From the NCBI RefSeq assembly GCF_905475395.1, contig NC_058341.1:71359597-71423596 (forward strand): a stretch of 64,000 bases of DNA. Reading direction: 5' to 3'. Under the pieces are notes generated by a model, which saw only the letters and a program-made list of their open reading frames with translations, was not told where the DNA came from and ran no database searches. The position numbers were made by a program, and so were the translations under genes. Shown here piece by piece: positions 20,801 to 30,791 of this stretch. Position 1 is the first letter of the stretch. Every line of letters begins with the position of its first letter. The stretch comes from Chrysoperla carnea. Lineage: Eukaryota > Arthropoda > Insecta > Neuroptera > Chrysopidae.

Positions 20801-23362
20801 TGCACAGGAGTTATTTTTTTATTTAAATAGGTTCAAAAATTGTTTTGATCTATATATCCTTAACCGTGCACTTTAGACCAAAAATGATAAAAACCTTTAT
20901 TGTAGCAAATTAAATTTCTTATTTTTTATGAAAAAAAATATTTTTGATGTAAAACATAGTAGCCGCACGTAAAACCGATTTCTGGCGTGGCGACGCGTCG
21001 CCACGCTATATGATATACAGTCTATAAACAGTAGTGTGTGGACAGTAGTAGTAGCTATATGATGGTATATATATACAGTCTATATGCAGTAGTGTGTACA
21101 ATAAATAGATGCTGTATTTATTAGATATCTTGATAATTTTATGTCCAATACTTTTCTAACATACTTCAGTTACCACCGACCAATTGTCACAGTAATATCG
21201 TCCTCAGAGACAACATCGAATATAACTATTACCGAAGTCACGGATTAAACGAAGTAAGTAGTCACGATTTGAAATAAATTCGTAAATTTTTGTATTTAAT
21301 GAAAATAAATGTTTATTCAATAAATAGTCATCGTTATCTGGAAAAAGAAACGTAATATTTTATTTTATCATTATGACATATTTAGTTCCTATCACAATCT
21401 GTTCTTTTCTGCATATTACTTTTACAAAATAATGTCGATGTTTCACATCTGCCAGGCGTCCCGTGACGGCTCACATTTTTTTTATCACTAACCGTTTATG
21501 ACATACGACTATCACGATTTACTTATTGACTATTTGATCGATATCTCTGCTAACATTTGTTTAAACAATAAAATGATAATTTAATTAAGTTTAAAACCTA
21601 AAAATTTCCTAAAGCTTTTAATTCAAAATTTTTTTTAAATTAATATTTATGAAGTTATAACGGGTTCAGTGTTGTAACCACCGGGTGCAAGATTAATATA
21701 AAAGAGTTATTCTAGATTTTTAAATCGCATTTTTGGGGGGAAGCCCGACTTTTTGGTTACAGTTAGGGTGGTCAAAGACAAGTTTAAATTTGAAAAGGCA
21801 GGATGCTACCCCTTGATGGAAGCCGCCATCTTAATTTAAAGTTGTTTTTTTTTTTTTTTTTTGCAATATCTTCTACACTATTAATTTTAGCGAAAAAATT
21901 GCCGAAATTGAACGCATAATATCTTCAAAAACATTAATTTTAGAAAGAAAAGTAAAAGTTTTAGTAATTTAGTAGATTTAAAAGTTAAGTTATTAGTATT
22001 TTATTGTTTTAATAATTATTAGAAGAAATATCAGTCAAATAGTCAATAAGTTAATCGTCATAGACGCATAAGCAATAACGGTTTGTGATACAAAAAAGAT
22101 AGGAAATTTAATTGTCTACAATAAAGGTGTAGGCAATTTTTGGTCGAAAGGGCACGGTTAAGGCGATATAAACCAAAACGATTTTCCTTAAAATTGAGGT
22201 ACTTTTATGTTAAGATTTTGTGCAATTGCATAATTTAGTACGTGATACTGAATCTATTTAAATAAAAAAATAACTCCTGTAATTTAATGAAGCAAAAAAA
22301 TTCTCTTTAGTCTGAAATCGGGTATTTTAGTATCTATTTGACCAAAATAGGGCTGAAATTAATGATATAAACTGTTAGGTAAAAAAAACATACATTTCCA
22401 TCCAAATTTGCATTAGCTTCAGCAAAATTTTGGACAAACATTTGTCCTTTTACAAGTAATAAAAATCCACAAGTTGGGAAACATCGAGCATGTTCTCGCC
22501 ACGGCTCATCTTGGGGATCCCATCGTCTTAAACCACCATCACAATGAAAACATCGTACTTGATCACTGGATCCTGTATAATAAAAGCCTGCTTCTGCCAG
22601 TGCTTCTGGTGTTTGAACCAATTCATCAGGCCATCCGTCAAAGCTACGTAAACGAGATTCTAATGTTGCAAACTTTGGTTGATGTGGTCCTTTATGCTTT
22701 TGTATACCTAATTCTTGGAAGTTCGTTTGTGAGATCACTTGTTCATTGGAAGTTATTGAGATTTTATCTCCTAAAAATATAACATCAATTAACAAAGAAT
22801 TATTATTAAATAATCAAAAATAAATTCGTGCGATTTTACCAGGAACAAAATATTGCCGGATGAACTCGCAATTCGGACACAATCTTTTATGCTCTTCAAT
22901 CGGTTGATCCCCAACTACCCATTTCCCAACTATGACATTACATTTAAAACATTTCACTTTATCACTTTTATTTAAATAAAAGAATCCAGCTTCAGCTAAC
23001 AATTTTGGAGATATAATATTCGAACAAGGCCATGTAGAGAATGTAGCCAAACGGCATTCTTCCATTGACATTTCATTTGGCATTATTCGTGAAGACGATT
23101 CACTTGTATTAGGTGTTAAAGCCACATTTCCTGAATTAGCTGGATTCAAAACAAATGGACATTGTGGATTTAAAGTTCGATGTCTTGCCATCACTTGATC
23201 ACCATAATTCCAATCGTCAATTCTTTTACCACAAGAAAAGCATTCTACCTCAAAACCATTACCAGTTGCAAAAAATCCACCTTTAGCAATACGTGCAGGT
23301 TCGATTACACTAAACGCAGGCCAATTTTGAAAAGAATTTAAACGATTTTGTTCTATATTCAT
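17267..23362 (-). CDS. Diap2: Death-associated inhibitor of apoptosis 2 (Diap2/IAP2), complete three-exon gene
   Basis: Coding exons 23362-22840, 22770-22394 and 17881-17267 join in phase (phase 1, then phase 0) to give 1515 nt, 504 residues plus stop, close to the roughly 500-residue Drosophila Diap2. Order: BIR1, BIR2, BIR3, UBA-like segment, RING. In flies Diap2 is a cytosolic RING E3 ubiquitin ligase that binds caspases through its BIRs and is required for IMD-pathway NF-kB signalling; the same role is inferred here. All three BIRs keep the zinc-binding CxxC...H...C set and the RING keeps its Cys/His ligands, so the gene looks functional. Intron 1 is 69 bp. Intron 2 is 4512 bp and filled with foldback repeats. 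Start ATG at 23362 is chosen because BIR1 follows immediately. Confidence 0.93.
18063..18347. repeat. Foldback/MITE in Diap2 intron 2
   Basis: TTTTTTGTGATCATAAACCAGTTAGCGCCAAATATTAATATTTAAA at the left is inverted at 18300-18347 (TTTAAATATTAATATTTGGCGCTAACTAGTTTATGA). Arms about 50 bp, total about 285 bp, non-coding. Confidence 0.75.
18593..20175. repeat. Large nested foldback element in Diap2 intron 2
   Basis: Outer arms run from AAATTGACATCCTACAAA (about 18595) to TAGGATGTCAATTTTTGG (about 20158-20177). They match in inverse through GTTGGGTATTTAACG and ACAACTGAAAAATTTGACG. This is the second copy of the family at 345-1131. A second palindrome (about 18906-19430, inner arms CAAGCTTTTA and CTACTATTT... 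around a roughly 60-bp loop at 19245-19300) interrupts the left arm. The element is thus nested foldback within foldback. Intronic, non-coding. Confidence 0.75.
20195..20375. repeat. Flank shared with 1165-1310
   Basis: Contains GGTTACCACCCTCTGAGC, AAAAGCATCACTCGGCACC and TTTTGATTTAGAGGGTGA, matching the sequence beyond the right arm of the copy at the window start. Supports a mobile unit longer than the palindromic core. Confidence 0.55.
20804..22280. mobile_element. Non-autonomous element with long TIRs in Diap2 intron 2
   Basis: ACAGGAGTTATTTTTTTATTT at the left and its inverse (AAATAAAAAAATAACTCCTGT) at 22260-22280 bound about 1.48 kb. The arms extend roughly 110 bp through CCTTAACCGTGCACTTT / GGGCACGGTTAAGG. 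The interior has a 22-bp perfect GC palindrome (20985-21006) and a diverged direct repeat built on ATACAGTCTAT...CAGTAGTGTGT. No transposase. The right end lies about 115 bp from the BIR3 donor site. Confidence 0.75.
20985..21006. repeat. Perfect 22-bp GC-rich palindrome
   Basis: GCGTGGCGACG directly followed by its reverse complement CGTCGCCACGC, with no spacer, in very AT-rich surroundings. It could be a protein-binding site of the surrounding element or a recombination scar. Confidence 0.85.
22394..22770 (-). CDS. Diap2: Diap2 coding exon 2: BIR3
   Basis: Acceptor TTTTTAG|GAGAT and donor GGAAAT|GTATGT. The exon encodes a linker, then BIR3 with RLRSFDGWPDE, GFYYTGSSDQVRCFHCDGG and a WREHARCFPTCGF H...C pair. 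BIR3 in the family recognises the N-terminal IBM motif of caspases and of Reaper/Hid/Grim-type antagonists. The phase-1 join to exon 1 restores a glycine codon across the junction. Confidence 0.92.
22840..23362 (-). CDS. Diap2: Diap2 coding exon 1: BIR1 and BIR2
   Basis: BIR1 covers about residues 5-73, with GGFFATGNGFEVECFSCG and a downstream H...C pair (RHRTLNPQC). BIR2 covers about residues 102-170, with GFFYLNKSDKVKCFKC and EEHKRLCPNC. Between them is a short serine-rich linker. The exon ends at 22840 with CCTG|GTAAAA. The reading frame continues upstream of 23362 for 27 codons, but that stretch is AT-rich with no BIR similarity and is taken as 5' UTR. Confidence 0.92.
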
Positions 23363-24218
23363 TTTTTTCGAGGTTAAATATTTAGTACTATTATTATAAA
23401 TTTCTACTGTATAAAATAATGTAAAATAATTTGGAATAATCACACATTTTTATAACAATTATTTATTCACGTTGAAAATTTTTTAAATTAAAAGAAATAT
23501 ACAAAAAAAAAGTTACAAAATTAAGTCCTTTCTAATTCAACAAATGACATTTCACATGTCAAATAAATAGTATTTTATATCATTTTATATTCATTTTTCA
23601 AATGAATACAGCTAATTCCATCTATTAAATTTCATATAAACTAAGTACATTCGGAAAAGTTAGATCACTATTTTTTGTATGTTTTACTTGCAATCGAATT
23701 ACACACGAATTGAATTCGAATTAATAATTCGGCTTTTTGAAGTTGTAACATTGTCCTAAAAATAAAATTAATTTTAGTACAACAGAGTGTCCATAACTAG
23801 CAGGGTGCGTCAACAATTTTCCAGAAAACATGTTTCTTGGGAAATGTTTCAAATGGAAGTATCAAAGACTTTGAAGTTAATAGAGTCATTTAGTTAAACA
23901 AGATCTCAAACAAAACCTATAAGAATATTTGGTATCCATTTTGTATTAATTTTTACCACCCAGAAACAAAGAAGTATACACACAACTAGCGTCCGATCTA
24001 TAAGGGGATGGAGAGCCGCGCAACCGCCCGGAGAGGGAAAATCGGGCGGTTCCCGGAATTTCCCGCTCCGGGTGGAAAATAGAGAATCTAAAGTAATTAA
24101 TAGAAAATGTAAAAACGGAAATAAAGAAATCTAAAAATTTGCCAGAAAATTATTTAAAGTTTTTTTTAACTTACTTATTCGCTCTGAAGAGTAACCTGCA
24201 GAGTGATAGTTGATTCAA
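23363..24218. other. Diap2 upstream region, no other gene
   Basis: The Diap2 5' UTR and promoter should lie in the first few hundred bases; no clear TATA or initiator could be assigned. A GC-rich island at 23988-24075 (CGATCTATAAGGGGATGG, CCGCCCGGAGAG, TCGGGCGGTTCCCGG) stands out against the AT-rich background and looks like the end of an old DNA transposon. Confidence 0.4.
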
Positions 24219-24962
24219 TATATACAGTGTGTCCCCGGATAGAGGTAACTATACTTGTAAATTTTCTTATTTTGCATTTTAAGAAAAAAAGTAATTCTTT
24301 ATAAAAAGTTTTAGTTATTCTGAAAAGTATGTAGGCATATTTAAAACTTCTAAATAATGTACAGGGTAGCCAAAAATTTGGTATCACTATTTTTTTTATT
24401 TTGGGTAAACTACCCTTCGTTTTTAAAAGTTGACAAAATGTTACTAAAAAAGTTACTCGAAATTAACAATTATGACTCTATACAGAATATCAAGAAGATC
24501 TTTCGAACTTTGGCAATTCCATTCTTATTGAATGTTTATTTGAGAAAATAAATTTTCTTTTTAATTTTCTAAACTAGTCCACAAAAAATTACACTCTCGG
24601 ATAGTACATGTTAATTGATTTATTATTATTTTCTTTCTTACGTTTTTTTATAAATAGAGCTTTTGTCAAATAAAAAATGATGCTATAATTAAAGTACACG
24701 AATCTTCTTGATATTTTGTATAGAGTCATAATTTTTAATTGCGAGTAACTTTTCTTAGTAACATTTCGCCAACTTATAAAAAAGAAGGGTATATAGTTTA
24801 CCAAAAATAAAAATAGTGATTCCAAATTTTTGACTACCTTGTACATTATATTAAGAAGTTTTAAATATACCTACATACTTTTCAGAAAAAGCTTTTTTTC
24901 TTAAAATGCAAAATAAGAAAATTTACAAGTATAGTTACTTCCATCCGGGGACACACTATATA
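24219..24962. mobile_element. Foldback Family C, copy 1
   Basis: TIRs begin TATACAGTGTGTCCCCGGAT and end in the inverse (ATCCGGGGACACACTATATA). Arms of over 250 bp match through TAAATTTTCTTATTTTGCATTT, ATGTACAGGGTAGCCAAAA and AAACTACCCTTC. A second copy lies at 40465-41148. No transposase; likely a mariner-like foldback/MITE. Confidence 0.8.
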
Positions 24963-25173
24963 TACACATGATATCGACATTTCTCTTGTGCGAATGACCT
25001 AGTGGAGTCAATGAATACATAAAACAGGCAATCTTATGAAGTCCTCAAGAACAGCTCCGATTTTGATGATTTTTTTTTCAGAACGATTCTTTTTGTATAT
25101 TATTTAAAATCAGAAACATTTCAGATGGGGGAAATAATCTGGAGGGGGGATAGCCAATGTCGTGACTGATATA

Positions 25174-25595
25174 CAGTGCAACCTCGATATAACGAATCTG
25201 AAGGGAACCAGTAAATATTCGTTATATCAAGTAATTCGTTAAACTGAGGTTTGTTATATTGAGGTTAAGTTGGTCTAAAATTCGTTATAAAGAGGAAAAA
25301 AGTGTCGGAACCTCTCGCGACATGAATTACATACTATGGAGTATACTAACTGTCATATATTGTTGGGACTTTATACGTTATATAAAGGTTTTGAATTGAC
25401 GAATTTCGTTATTTAGAGGTATTTAAATTTTTTATGTAGTTGAAAATTCGTTACAAAGAGGCTGTTCGCAAAAAATATTCGTAATGTAGAGGTATATTTT
25501 ATATTGACTCTTATGGACAATTCAAGGGGATTGCGAAAAATTCGTTAAATCGAGGAATTCGTTATATTGAGGTTCGTTATATTAAGGTTGCACTG
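25174..25595. mobile_element. pogo/Tigger-type MITE with TA target duplication
   Basis: CAGTGCAACCTCGATATAACGA at the left, inverted as TTCGTTATATTAAGGTTGCACTG at the right, each flanked by TA. CAGTxxAACCTCGAT termini with TA duplication are typical of Tigger/pogo elements. The 422-bp interior repeats ATTCGTTATA-type motifs on both strands and codes for nothing. Confidence 0.88.
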
Positions 25596-25909
25596 TATCG
25601 ACTCCCAGCCTAAATCGCTAATGATAGAAGTTTGAAATTTCGAGAAGATATGAACTTTATACTATAAGTGTCACATAAGAAAGAATTTTTCGAAATTCAT
25701 CCCCTAAAAGGGGGAAATATAGGGGATGAAAGTTTGTATGAAATATATAAAACTGTACTTAACTGATTTTAAAAATTCTTTCACCTATAGAATGCTACAT
25801 TATCAGCAAGTAACATATGTTGTATTTTATTTTCAAAAAAGTTGGGGTTCCGCACTGAAAGTTAAAATCAATTTTTATTGCTATTCAGTTGAAATAATAA
25901 TAATAATAA

Positions 25910-26577
25910 CAAGTGAAAACAAACAATTGACTGAGTTAATTGTTGAAATACCATGTATAGGCAGTGTTGATAACTCTGTCACATTTCACATACATACATA
26001 TCTGACATATTTAACTGATATTCTCATATAATGCGCAAGTGTTGATGCGCAATCGTTTGTTTTTTTTGACGTCATGTAAATAACAAAAGATACTCACTTT
26101 GATATTCCTATATTAATACATACTATAAAATTTGTACCTAATTAACGTCCTCGTGGGTAAACAGTGATGTTTACAAAAAAATATTTCAAACAAAAGTTGT
26201 TTATTTTTTTGTAAGGAACATTTTTTACATTTAAACTTTTATTCTATCTCTAACGGTTTACAAGATGGGTACTACGGACCCATGACCCAATTGACCCATG
26301 TTGCTCATTTACGAACTTGACCACATTTTTTACGTCCTAAGCACGCTGTAAAAATTTCAGCTTGATATCTCTTTTCGTTTTTGAGTAATCGTGACCACAG
26401 ACGGACGGCCGGACAACCGGACAGCCGGACGGACGGACGGACAACCGGAAATGGATTAATTAGGTGATTTTATGAACACCTATACCAATTTTTTTTTTGT
26501 AGCATCAATATTTTTAGGCGTTACAAACTTGGGACTAAACTTATAATACTATGTATATTTCATATATACATGGTATA
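25910..26577 (+). mobile_element. Family A repeat, copy 3, in a (TAA)n tract
   Basis: Starts CAAGTGAAAACAAACAATTG and ends CATATATACATGGTATA. It is flanked on both sides by TAATAATAATAA, so it inserted in, or seeded, a microsatellite. It holds the longest version of the GACGGACGGCCGGACAACCGG array (26400-26450). Confidence 0.85.
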
Positions 26578-26900
26578 ATAATAATAATAAATGTAACTGT
26601 ATTTGCAATAAAGCTTACAGCGGTTGGTACATTCTCTATACTAATATTAAACAATGCTTTTAATATATAAAGTAAAAAATTAAATTAAATGCATTAATTA
26701 TAAATTGAAGCTTAAAGTTAAATCTTAGACTAAGTATATAAATATTATTCGAATAAAAATAAAAATTAAATCGAATAATTAGTAAATTCTTTCTACATTG
26801 AGTTATTTCCAAAATGTATGAATTATGCAGCAAACAGTGCAATTATTCGTTTAAACAAAAGCTCCTCAATTTAAGACCGCCATTTACAAAGTGGAAAATA

Positions 26901-27477
26901 TCATTTATTTTTTCCTGGGGACAAACTTGACAGCAAGACCATGAAATTATTCTCGTAGTTAAAATTTGAATTTAAATACTTGCCAATAAAGTAGTTTCTC
27001 ATCGATTTATATATCGGGCATTCCAAAAGAAAATGTATAAGTGTTTCAGGCTTTTTATAATTACAAATAATACAGAGTTCTTCTTGTTTCCATTTATATA
27101 AACAGCCATTTGCATGAATTTTAACGATTTGCTTCCCTAAGACTCTGATTTGGCTAACTAGCTTTATCTTACTAAAATTTAAATTCATTTTAAGGTATTT
27201 TACAGAGTCGTTCAAAATATACTGATACATAGGGCTGTAACTGGAGTTCAAATTTAGATTTTTATCCATGTTGGAAAGTTCTCTTTGATAATTGGTAAGA
27301 ATGATTTCGCTGTTTTCTTTAATACTTTGTGCCCGTTGTTCATTTCATGTGTTCCTACAAACAAGATCCCGAAGTATCTCTTGTAACTGGGTAACCCAAT
27401 TGTATTTGCAATCCATACCACCATTTATATCCAGTTGTGCATCACGTAAAAGGTTAAGGACTTATAAAAAGTTATTT
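26901..27477 (-). pseudogene. Non-LTR retrotransposon ORF2 C-terminal fragment
   Basis: The minus strand encodes a C-terminal zinc-binding motif, CIICNYKKPETLIHFLLECP (C-x2-C...H...C), which follows the reverse transcriptase in Jockey/I/R1-type LINE ORF2 proteins. Upstream, with frameshifts, come LRDAQLDINGGMDCKYNWV and related coding sequence to about 27470. The catalytic RT core is missing. Clade cannot be assigned. The right edge abuts a Family A terminal fragment. Confidence 0.65.
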
Positions 27478-27513
27478 CAACAATTAACTCAGTCAATTGT
27501 TTGTTTTTACTTG
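27470..27513 (-). repeat. Family A terminal fragment
   Basis: CAACAATTAACTCAGTCAATTG...TTTACTTG is the end common to all Family A copies, here alone and in the minus orientation, next to the LINE fragment. Confidence 0.7.
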
Positions 27514-28439
27514 TTTTTTTGTTATTATTTTAAATTCGTGTTTATAAAATGTGAAAACCAAAGTCTTTAGCTCTTCTAAATACAATTTGTAATATCAATA
27601 AGCATTTTTTTATTAAAAATTTCTCGAATATTTGATAGGAACTTCAATAAAAATATGGGATTAAAATTTATGAACTTTGGTTCGTGTATTAGGACTATTA
27701 TGTACTATTAGGAAATTCGTGTATAAACTATTAAAATATTTTTGGTGACAAGAGATGGAATGGCAGTCAACATCTACAATCTGCGTAAAAAAATTTACTA
27801 TAGGTAAACAGTCAACCTCCGAAATAAAATAGGTTATAATTATATTTATCATGGGTTATAATTATATTTTATATTAATAATTGTATATATTATGTACTCG
27901 TAAATTTTAACGAGTTTATTTTTATGTAAGTTAAGTTTGCTTAAAATTATGTTTAATTCTATATTAAACTAGGCCAGACCTTAGTTACAAATAAATTTTT
28001 TATAAAAAACATTAATCGGATAACGACTTACATTTTTATATGATATGTAAGTTATTATTTGAGTCAATTTTTAATTGATTTCCAATTGATAATATAAAAT
28101 TTCATACGTGAAAACGCTAACTTGATTTATTTTCCCTAATGTAGATAGCATAGACAACTAATTATAATATAGATAAGAAACTTGAACTGTTTTTACCATG
28201 TGAGTTCCAAAAACTTATCACTCTGTTCAAAAGATTTCACTACTGTAGATCAAGTTCTTAATTTATACAGTATAGGCAATGAATATTACAAAAACGTTGT
28301 ATGTATCACATAAACTTTCTAAATTTCTACAATCATTTTGATCATAGTTGTCTGGTCAAATTTGACAGACTAATACAAAAATTTATCTGAAATAGTGTCA
28401 AATAAAATATTAATAATTAAAAATTAAATAAATATTAAG
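27514..28439. other. Upstream region of the THAP gene, nothing else seen
   Basis: AT-rich with no supported exon. The THAP 5' UTR and promoter are expected near its right edge. ATTAAGATGG around the start codon is a fair insect initiation context. Confidence 0.4.
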
Positions 28440-29761
28440 ATGGTTTTTCATTGTTGTGTGAAAGGTTGTGTAAAAACACAGAAGGATATTGGTTTACATG
28501 TGATTCCTAAGAATTTTGAGGTAAGTAAAAAAATTGTTAACTTGGATAGAAATATTCTTGAAAGACTTAATTTTTCAGAAGTTTAAAAATTGGACAATAG
28601 CGATTGGTCGAACGGACATCGAATACTCGAAACGTGAAAACTATCGTGTCTGCGATTTACATTTCGCCGACGAAATGAAACTCCAGGCTTCAACAGGAAA
28701 ATTGGGAACTAACTTAAAGCCTAATGCTTTTCCTAGCCTCCACTTAAGTAGTAAGTTAAAATCCTTATGTAACTAACGTATGTTTAATTTATTATTGTAT
28801 GTAGGTCTTATAGAGGAACCACGAATGTAGACACAATTTGATTATAAGGTAATTTTTATTTATTTTAGGTTCACAATTTTTACATGCAGAGGCCTCGAAC
28901 ATAAATTTGATCAAAACTGCATCAAAACGGCCTGGTGAGTGAATTTAATTGTTAGATACTAACAATTATAATTTAAAAAGTAAATATAAAAATATAGTTA
29001 TGAGAATAAAAATAAAACCTAAAGAGATATTAAATATTCATTAATGAATTTTTTAACTTGTTATGTCTACTGAATAAATCGCCTTGAAACACAAGTTTAT
29101 TTCCTAAAACGCTTGGAAAATTTAGCTTTTATTAGCGTTTATTTTAAAGGAGAACTTTTGATAGCGAACCACCATCCAATTCTGTATGATTTTTCATGAG
29201 AAGGCATATTTTGTGCTCATTTACAATCTGTTTGGATTCAATTATACTTTATTAAATCACAAAAAATGGAATTGTTATTGAAATTTAGGAGCTTTTGTAC
29301 TTTTTCACTATTTGACACCTAAAATCATAATATTATGTATATAGAACATGAGTTTTTAAATTATTGTTCAAAAAATTTTAATTAATTTTTATCAATAACG
29401 GCAAATTTAAATGAAGTCAATTTTTAGGATCGCCTATTGCTTCTACGAGTCTAAAGATTATGGCCATAAATATCGAAGAAGAACAAATTCGACCTGCTTT
29501 TCAAATAGGTTTGTTGCCAACCTTGTTTCTTTTTTTTCTATTTTATCAAAAATATCTATATTTTATTTTCATAGATTTGAAAAAAAAATGCATTTACTAA
29601 AAGAAGGAAATGTGAGAAGGGTGAAAGAACTATCGAAAACAGCAAGAAAATATTACCATATTGCGAAAGATATGTTAAAACTTGCTCGAAAGTTGAAAGA
29701 TAAAAATGAAACATATCTTAAAAGATTGGAAAATGCAAACACGGATGCAAACATTTATTAG
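28440..29761 (+). CDS. THAP-domain zinc-finger protein, about five exons
   Basis: Exons read: 28440-28520, 28579-28750, 28869-28934, 28 and 29 kb exon 29428-29508, and 29575-29761. Exons 1-2 encode a full THAP domain (about 84 residues): C-x4-C at CVKGC near the N-terminus, W in KFKNWTIAIGR, C-x2-H in CDLHF, and the closing LKPNAFPSL box. THAP domains are sequence-specific DNA-binding C2CH zinc fingers, often in transcription regulators or derived from P-element transposase. The C-terminal exon is lysine-rich and predicted coiled coil (KELSKTARKYYHIAKDM...LARKLKD), a usual dimerisation tail. Junctions 1-2, 2-3 and 3-4 are in phase with good GT-AG sites. The 4-5 junction is one base out of phase, next to a run of nine A. 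The gene is small and has no transposase domain. Confidence 0.78.
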
Positions 29762-30218
29762 TTTTAATTTTAGTTGTAAGAAACAAGATTTAAAATTTTT
29801 ATTTGTAAATAGAATGTTTTTATTTTATACAAGGGTGTGGGTTCGGAATGTAAATAATATTTTGAGGGGAATAGATTTAAGATTTGCTACTGATAGGATT
29901 AAAAAATTAGCTTTACGTAAATATAAGAAATATAAAATTAGACATAAAAGTATAAACAAAAATAAAAGATTAGTTGTTTGATAAATTTATTTTATAATTT
30001 AAAAGCGTTTTTTTTTTCTTTAAAATATTTAATTATTTTTTGTTTTACTGTTTTAAGCACATGATTTGGAAAAAAGATATTTGATAGCATTTCAAATAAA
30101 AATTTGATACCAAAACATGTTCTAAAACAGTAAAACAAAAAAAAAGTAAAAATTTAAATTGTATTTAGAATTTGGCATTGAGTATTTTAAAAAAGGCGGT
30201 CAATTGATTGAAGCGCTA
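29762..30218. other. THAP 3' flank
   Basis: Follows the TAG stop. A plus-strand frame to 29981 has no recognisable domain and is treated as 3' UTR or chance. AATAAA-like motifs near 29958 could serve polyadenylation. Confidence 0.35.
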
Positions 30219-30791
30219 TTAGTCTAAGATCCCAATTAGGATCGACCTTCACCCATCTGTTTACCGGATGAAAGTTATTTTTTAAGAAATATAAAATGTT
30301 AACAAATATCCCTGCAATGGGTTGCCTATAAAAATGTGGTCCAGACTACTTTTAGTGAAAATATCAAGAGTAAAATTTTTAGAAATTTTTCACTGACTTG
30401 CATATCTTACGAATTTTGATCTACTCGAAAGTAAAAGCCATAAAGAATATGCAGCAGCTATGTTGTTTGCCTTTTTTCGTTCACTATTATCGCATTTATA
30501 CAAGTTGAAAATAGTAATTACGTGCATCTGTTAATTCATTGACTCGCATATCTAAATAAAGATAATTTTGTTACAATTACGGTGGCATATGATTGGCCAC
30601 AAAATATTGGTCAAAAATAATGTTTACAAGCTTTCCAAGTTTTGATATTTATATTAAAAATGGTCTGGACCATATTTTTTAAGGCAACCCGTTACAGGAA
30701 TATTTGTTAATATTTTACATTTCATAAAAAATAACTTTCATTCGGTAAACAGATGGGTGAAGGTCGACCCTAATTCGGATCTTGTACTATA
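30219..30791. repeat. Foldback element of about 570 bp
   Basis: GATCCCAATTAGGATCGACCTTCACCCATCTGTTTACCGG at the left is inverted at 30740-30785 (GTAAACAGATGGGTGAAGGTCGACCCTAATTCGGATC). Arms of about 150 bp continue through AATATCCCTGCAATGGGTTGCC. No protein. Confidence 0.78.

Noticed and set aside
22474..22782. 102-codon plus frame opposite BIR3
   Set aside because: Antisense shadow of the Diap2 BIR3 exon.
29706..29981. 91-codon plus frame after the THAP gene
   Set aside because: Overlaps the THAP terminal exon in another frame and continues into probable 3' UTR; basic, low-complexity, no motif.
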